Below, piece after piece: positions 58,584 through 64,000 of a stretch of DNA of 64,000 nucleotides. Source of the DNA: Phellopilus nigrolimitatus. Taxonomy: Eukaryota > Basidiomycota > Agaricomycetes > Hymenochaetales > Hymenochaetaceae. Position 1 is the first letter of the stretch. Each line of letters starts with the position of its first letter. The stretch lies in contig JAJOHG010000029.1 of the NCBI GenBank assembly GCA_021029095.1, forward strand, positions 62,001-126,000, given 5' to 3'. The notes below the pieces were generated by a model. It did not search any database and was not told where the DNA came from. It worked only from the letters and a program-made list of their open reading frames with translations. A program made the translations under genes and the position numbers.

Positions 58584-59311
58584 GTGCGTCTATCTCCTGT
58601 TGCGTGCTCACACTTGCGCCGCCTCTCTCTGGCACGCTGCAGCTGTAGATACTAGCGTGGCTTCGCAACTCAAAACACCAAAGCTGCTCTGAGCTTGCTA
58701 GTTACGTTCCATGCCGTCCGTCGCACTCGTCATAGAGCAGCCGGACGCGTTTAGTTTTCTCCGCGCAGACGCGCCTACTTGCGGCCGGCTCGCTTTCACG
58801 ATAACTGCTCACTCACTCCGTAACTACCGCTACACTCCTTACATGCTCTCTCGCACTTCATCAGGTCAAAGCACATTTGGGTAAAGTAACTTATCATGTT
58901 CGGAGAGTCAGAATCTTTCTACAACTACTTATGTGCCGACTCTGATTAACTTTATATAACTAAATAACTTTTTGCAATTCACTCAAGTATTCTTTCTGGC
59001 CCGGAAATGAGAAAAGGTGCTTAGTTTGGAGAGCCAACTTAAAATCAAATGATTCGGAGGTAGATTAAAAAGATAATTGCATTTGAAACCGAGTACAAAA
59101 TTACAAGTGCAGAACTAACTAACTACAGACAAATCGAATATCTGAAGAGGTGAGTCAGCAAGACAGCAAATAAGACACAGCGAAACAGACTTATCTTCTG
59201 AATTACAAATAGTTAACCTGTTTAAAGAAATACACGAAGGTCAGCACAGAATTCACGGTCATAATAACCCACTTACACTTAGTCAAAGGTTCCCAGCAAC
59301 TCGAAGTCGAG

Positions 59312-59341
59312 ACGAAGAAAAGAAAAGAAAAGAAAAGAAAA
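59312..59341. repeat. GAAAA microsatellite
   Basis: About six uninterrupted GAAAA-type pentamers. Confidence 0.8.
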
Positions 59342-59563
59342 TATACGGCTAGCCATTTGTGTGTGTCACTGGCCAGGTGGCACGCACAGATGGCTAGAAT
59401 ACAAAACTAAACTACGAGTACAGTAAACTAACAGAACGAAGTGTCGGCGACAAAAGCATTGTCTCGAATCTAGAATACAAAGTCAGCAAGAACAGATTAA
59501 AGAAAGGGAGACGTACTATATTCAAAGTAAAGAACCAGCGGAGCTAGAGTAAAAACATAAGAA

Positions 59564-59953
59564 ATGAGCACGCAAATAGAAGAATTACTTACCTGTTTCG
59601 CAGCAAAGCAAATCAGGGAAAGAAAAGAAATGATACCCCGACTCAGCAGACAGAACACACCATGCGACACACCAGTGCACATGCACCACTCGACTGCCAA
59701 ACCACATTCCCGTCCAAACCCTCCTTTCATGATTCCCAGGTTCACTCGAGCACATTTTTCCCACAACTTCGCGATAGAAGTGGTACTAGATACGCCCAAG
59801 CTACTAAGGTACTACACTACTGATGAGGATTTTCAACCACACACGACCACTTACAGGGGCCCCCTGGGTCTGCGTGCATGGAGGGGATGGTTTGCGGACA
59901 GAGAGCAGGTCGAGCAGTACATGAAGAGCGTGCCAGCAGAGTCAGTGGCCTGA
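59564..59953 (+). other. 129-codon reading frame, possible retroelement ORF end
   Basis: The frame is protein-like, with DTPKLLRYYTTDEDF, then GLRAWRGWFADREQVEQYM. It is followed by a purine-rich tract (about 59955-59987). It could be the end of a retroelement ORF or an orphan gene. I recognise no domain. Confidence 0.3.
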
Positions 59954-60065
59954 AAGCGAGCGAAGAGGGGAATGAGGAAAGCGGCACGTCGAGGCCACCT
60001 TATATGTAATTTCCTGTTGTTCTGTGTTGTATCAAGTTATCGTGTGCATTACCAATTGTAGTAGT

Positions 60066-60680
60066 GTCACCCACGGCCCGGAGGCAGAAGCAAGGGGCAA
60101 GCGTTGCCAGGGAATTCGGCAGCAGCGGGCGCGAAATGCAGCTCGCTAAGCTATGACTTCTTTCGAAGCCTTGGCTTCCACCTCAAGACAATCCCCTGGG
60201 CCTCTCAAAGGCTAGAAAATCAGGACAAAAACTCAGGTCTTAGGCTCAGATACTTGTTTGGCTCTCAGTGACTCTAAACCATTGACTGTGAAGTGTAAGG
60301 GAATAAAACTCAGAGAAGGGACTCATAAGAAGCAATGACTTGAAATGACTGGCAAGGAAAGCTTCCAGAGTAGACTGATCAGAGAGAGGACACATACCGT
60401 AAATCCAAGCAACAGAAGCTCTCGCTAAGCATGAAACAGATCGCCTAGCAGAACAAGATTATCCACCGGAGAGAATACGAGCCCAGGCTGCACCGCGTAG
60501 CAGAGACTGGCAACCAGAGAACCCCGGAAAGGCCGCCGAGATCAAGCCCAGAATAGATCAGAAAAGCCCAGGCAAGAAAGCAGATATAAAGCAAAGGTCC
60601 TAGAGATGAAGCGGCATCCTGTCTTGCTGCCCCCCAAGCCCACAATCGGTGTCGATGCGCAGACGATGGCTGCGAGACGA
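60066..60680. mobile_element. Possible solo LTR
   Basis: The stretch begins TGTCACCCACGGCCCGGAGG, a start like that of basidiomycete gypsy LTRs. It shows a GC-poor middle and no coding. I could not find a matching second copy or flanking duplications, so the 3' border is a guess. Confidence 0.3.
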
Positions 60681-61760
60681 ATTTGATGTCGATCATGACC
60701 GTCTGTCTGGTCACCGTGTCACACGCGGCACGAGCGACATGTCTTCTGCCTTTCCTACACGGCCTCCAGGTACGCTACTTTATTTTGCTGTTCTCTTTTT
60801 CTTTTCGTTGACATATCTTCTAAAAGCTACTGGGGGTCACTGCAAAATGACACACTGCCAGATTGGGAGCTTTCGCGATTTTGTGACACTGGATACATGA
60901 CCTGCTCGCTGGCATCACATTTTGTGCTTGTCGCCGCAAGTAGAAGCGCGTACGGTGCCGCTTCCCGCAGGTCCCGACAACCTTTGAGCTTTGAAGGGAT
61001 GAGATGCGGGTCTGAAGTATGTTGGTTGGACATTTCATTACTTTTTGTTTACTGACTTGGTTTTGTAGAACGACTAGCAAATTTGGCTAAGCGGGTTACG
61101 ACATTCTGGACACATGAATCCTTGGGCCTGCGGATGACCATCACCCCTTGCACTTCGCAAACTCCGAGACTCCTGTACGAGTCTCGAAGCTTAGCGAGCG
61201 ATTCAAGAAGGACGCGAAGTTTTTATGCAGTAAGGTATGTAATGTCTGTTCTTATTTATTCGAAAAAATACACATGTTAATCGCCTTTTTTCATCAGATC
61301 GAGGCCCGCCGGCGAGGCGACTCACACCTACTCTTTATGAAGATAATGTGGCCGCCGCGGAATGTACTAGAGTGCGAAATCATCAGGTTCAAGTGCAGGG
61401 CAATATATATATGTATCGAAGCCGGGCGAGCGGCTTCGATACGATCGGACAATGGTGAGTTCTATTTCGCTATGTTGTATTATTCATTAAGTCTAATTTA
61501 TATTAGTATACGTCTTAATCTTCTTGCGCCTGCCGCCTCATGTTGCGCGCGCACTCCATTGTCGTTAAGCTGGGTCCGGGGCCGCTTCGTCACTGAAGCG
61601 GCGGGGAGCGCGAAAGGGTACATACATAATAATTTATTCTCTATATTTATGATAACTGATCTCTCTTGCGTTTTGTAGCTCATCTGGCACGGTGCGACAT
61701 CATCAACGTACGCACGTGTTTGCGCAGCGTGTCACACTCGTTGCAGTCTGGGACGCAACG

Positions 61761-62075
61761 ACCTTGTATATATGTATCGCCGTCCGCCGAGCAGCATTTG
61801 CGCGCGAGTGGTAAGTTCTACTTGGCTATGTTCTATTACCCATTAAGTCTAATTTATATTAATATTTAGTTTAGTCTTCGGATGCGTCGCAACAGGCTTG
61901 TATATATGTATCGCCGTCCGCAGAGCGGTGTCTGCGCGCGAGTGGTAAGTTCTACTTCGCTATGTTATATTACCATATTTCTAATTTATGTAAGTATTTA
62001 GTTCAGTCTTCGGATGCGACGCAACAGCCTTATATATATGTATCGCCGTCCGCCGAGCGGCGTCTGCACGTGATG
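61761..62075. repeat. 132-bp tandem repeat
   Basis: Units beginning TATATATGTATCGCCGTCCG start at about 61767, 61899 and 62035, with a diverged relative near 61403. Each contains a splice-donor-like GTAAGTTCTACTT and an AT-rich second half. Confidence 0.75.
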
Positions 62076-62345
62076 CATCGTCGACGCGCGACGTTGTACA
62101 ATCTGTAAGTAATATCCTTTCTTCTTCATGTCTTTGCTTACCTGCGTGTCCCAGCCGGACGTACCGACCGCGATTCGTTCCGCACACGTCCTGCATACCG
62201 AGGCACCCGGCGGGGACTGGAAACGCGCCGACACGATAGAAATGACGCGGGCGAGCGTCGTTTCGGGCGTGCAGGTGCGTGATAGCATTCTATTGCGAGA
62301 TATACCGGTTCTGACTCGTTTGCCGTCAAATCCAGGCCTCGAAAC

Positions 62346-62555
62346 GCGGACTTCACCTCCGACAAGCTTCGCTCGCTCATCGAAGCCCACGTTGACGTGA
62401 AAACGACTGACGGCAGGACGACGCAGGTGAAGAAAACCACCTATGCTCAGTCTTCCCAGGTCCACGAGATCCGCAAGAGCAAGATGTTCGAGATCATGAC
62501 CCGCGAGGCGTTGTCGTGCGACCTCAAAGAGCTCGTGCAGAAATTCATCCCCTAG
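62346..62555 (+). pseudogene. Ribosomal protein eS1 (RPS3a) fragment
   Basis: A 70-codon frame contains [22 protein letters not shown], then [12 protein letters not shown] and [20 protein letters not shown], ending KFIP and a stop. These are eS1 blocks in order, but about seven residues before IEAHVDV and about sixteen after KTTDG are missing without an intron. The N- and C-terminal thirds are absent. It is a dead, internally deleted piece. Confidence 0.8.
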
Positions 62556-62664
62556 GCGAGATTGGTGCGCACGCACGGTCGGCGCTTCACCCTTGGAGCC
62601 GTTGTTCGCGCTTTTGAGCGAAAATCACAAAATCAGGGCGCAATGCAGAGGCGCCCATTAAGCT

Positions 62665-63035
62665 GTTGCGGCTCAGTGTAATCTACGGTTTACGGGGCCG
62701 CTTCTCCCCCTAGTCTTCGTCTGCGTGGTGGCATGCAAATCTTGCCAACGCAGGACTCGCGCGATTCCGCGGTACGTACAAAATCGTCTTTTCTCGAATA
62801 CATGCTAATTTGTAATTCGACAGATGGCGCAACTTTGCACAGGGCTGAGCTGCGAGGCTGCGCACTCAGTCCCCCAGCTCCTCTCCCCCACGGATTACAC
62901 TATAAGTACGAAATCTTTATTTCTCCAATTTGCGGCTCAAAGTAATTTACAGTTTGCACCGCCGCTTCGCCCCCTGGCCTTCGTCTGCGTGGTGGCATGC
63001 AAATCTTGCCAGCGCAGGACTCGAGACCGATTTCT
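62665..63035. repeat. Direct repeat pair, 265-bp spacing
   Basis: About 105 bp starting TTGCGGCTCA and including CTTCGTCTGCGTGGTGGCAT plus GCAAATCTTGCCA occur at about 62665-62770 and 62930-63035. Confidence 0.7.
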
Positions 63036-63484
63036 CGAATGCGCGCGCGCTGCAAGCGACGACGAGCGGCCAGTTGGAAGGAAGGCATGGGGAATGACGG
63101 GGCGTTGAATTTCACCATCTTTCCCCTCCCGTTTCTTTGGCACTTTTTCCCGAGCTTATGTCTGCGGACAGCCGGGGTGTCTCGAACTACGTAGAACCTC
63201 TGCTTAGGCCGTAAGCCGGCAGAGTGGCTCGCGCGGCGGGCCTGTTCTTGAGGGGACAGGACCCGTCGCGCCGTGTATAGCGTAGCCCTGCAAAAAAGCA
63301 AAAATCATAGCCAAAATTCCGGCATTTCGCTTGTTCAAACAGGCAATTCGAGTGATTTCGACCACTTTTTAAGGGAAAAGGTATGTTTTTTTCGCTATGT
63401 CGGAGCCGGTATTTTTAGCTTGCAGCGTACGTCACAGATAAGGACGTGCCTGGTGTGCCGTTCACCTGTGACCCTACCCTTCGC

Positions 63485-63535
63485 CTATCTAACTAGAGGT
63501 GTGTGACCCATGGTCACACACCTCTAGTTAGATAG
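63485..63535. repeat. 51-bp near-perfect palindrome
   Basis: Two 24-bp arms, perfect inverted copies of each other, flank a 3-base centre (CAT). It would form a cruciform or RNA hairpin. Confidence 0.9.
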
Positions 63536-63762
63536 TATAGCGCCTACCACCTACACTACGAATAAAACCGCCATTATTTTCTCGGGGACTTAGTACAGCT
63601 GACGTTGCCTGAGGGGCCCGGCGGAGACCGGCTATTCGCCATCGCCGATGGCCGCGCCACCACGCGCGGATCGCCGGCGCTGCCCGCGCCGGTGATCCAC
63701 GCGGCTTCTCGTTGCCATCAACACTCGCCGCCGGCTCCCACCGCCGCGCGCGACACCGACAC

Positions 63763-63797
63763 AGTCGTGCTCGTCGTGCCGCACGACGAGCACGACT
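63763..63797. repeat. 35-bp palindrome
   Basis: Two 16-bp arms (AGTCGTGCTCGTCGTG and its complement) flank CCG. The rest of 63800-64000 shows no gene. Confidence 0.85.
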
Positions 63798-64000
63798 ATC
63801 TCACTCATTTCTCCACTGTTTTCCTTCGTTTCTTTTGCATCGTACGTGTATTTTAGAGTAGAATAAATTTATATTTAAAAAAAGGGCCGCTCAGATACGG
63901 ACTACATCGCGGCATCATCGCCCGCTCACTACACGCCGTCGCTCGCTGTTGCACTCGTTATTTACAGTATCGGGCTTTTTTTGTTTCCTACTGTTCATTT

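Noticed and set aside
59000..60700. Complete LTR retrotransposon
   Set aside because: Only one LTR-like stretch is seen. There is no pair, no target duplication and no reverse transcriptase or integrase motifs.
61148..61400. Gene fragment reading FANSETPVRVSKLSERFKKD
   Set aside because: It is protein-like over one short exon, but I could not assign a family or find partner exons.

Overview
This window looks like nuclear DNA of a filamentous basidiomycete, most likely a wood-decaying agaricomycete. Genes are interrupted by many short introns (mostly about 45-70 bp, GT...AG) and lie on both strands without operons. The content fits: two secreted AA9 lytic polysaccharide monooxygenases, a TPR-CHAT protein with strict 135-bp repeats, multi-copy membrane transporters, and standard eukaryotic housekeeping genes (VTI1 SNARE, prefoldin 6, Mpv17/Sym1, mitochondrial uS17, CaMK, tRNA-Asp).

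Layout. 1-11.3 kb is an accessory region. Two paralogous multi-exon genes on the minus strand (1-481, cut by the window edge, and 8514-9612, complete, 271 codons) flank a TPR-CHAT protein gene on the plus strand (2754-5912). Each paralog is followed by a decayed cytosine deaminase, so the block 1-1650 is a segmental duplicate of 9132-11060. I suggest, as a hypothesis only, that the paralogs are fungal gasdermin-like pore formers and the CHAT protein their caspase-related protease. 12.2-14.2 kb holds an auxin-efflux-carrier-family transporter. 14.9-35.7 kb holds three copies of a large ArAE_2/DUF2421 membrane protein, one on plus and two in tandem on minus, bracketing five small genes: an orphan 122-residue protein, uS17m, VTI1, prefoldin 6 and Mpv17/Sym1. 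36.4-38.0 kb is uridine phosphorylase. 38.4-45.6 kb has two AA9 enzymes separated by a cytosine deaminase remnant and a broken second copy of the TPR array that has lost the CHAT domain. 46.0-52.6 kb has an AT-rich CAMK-like kinase, tRNA-Asp(GTC), a small TOM6-like protein and a GC-rich CaMK.

52.6-64 kb contains no intact gene that I can support. It is a graveyard of housekeeping-gene pieces: Spt5, eS26, a BAR-domain protein, eL32 exon 1 and eS1. A 4.57-kb hAT-like element (52807-57376) sits inside the Spt5 remnant with a perfect 8-bp target-site duplication. It carries the eS26 and BAR fragments, so it resembles a gene-capturing, non-autonomous transposon. Tandem repeats and perfect hairpins fill the rest.

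Exon boundaries were read by eye from splice motifs and family conservation. Where I quote codon counts, the exons sum to a whole number of codons. No database search was possible.
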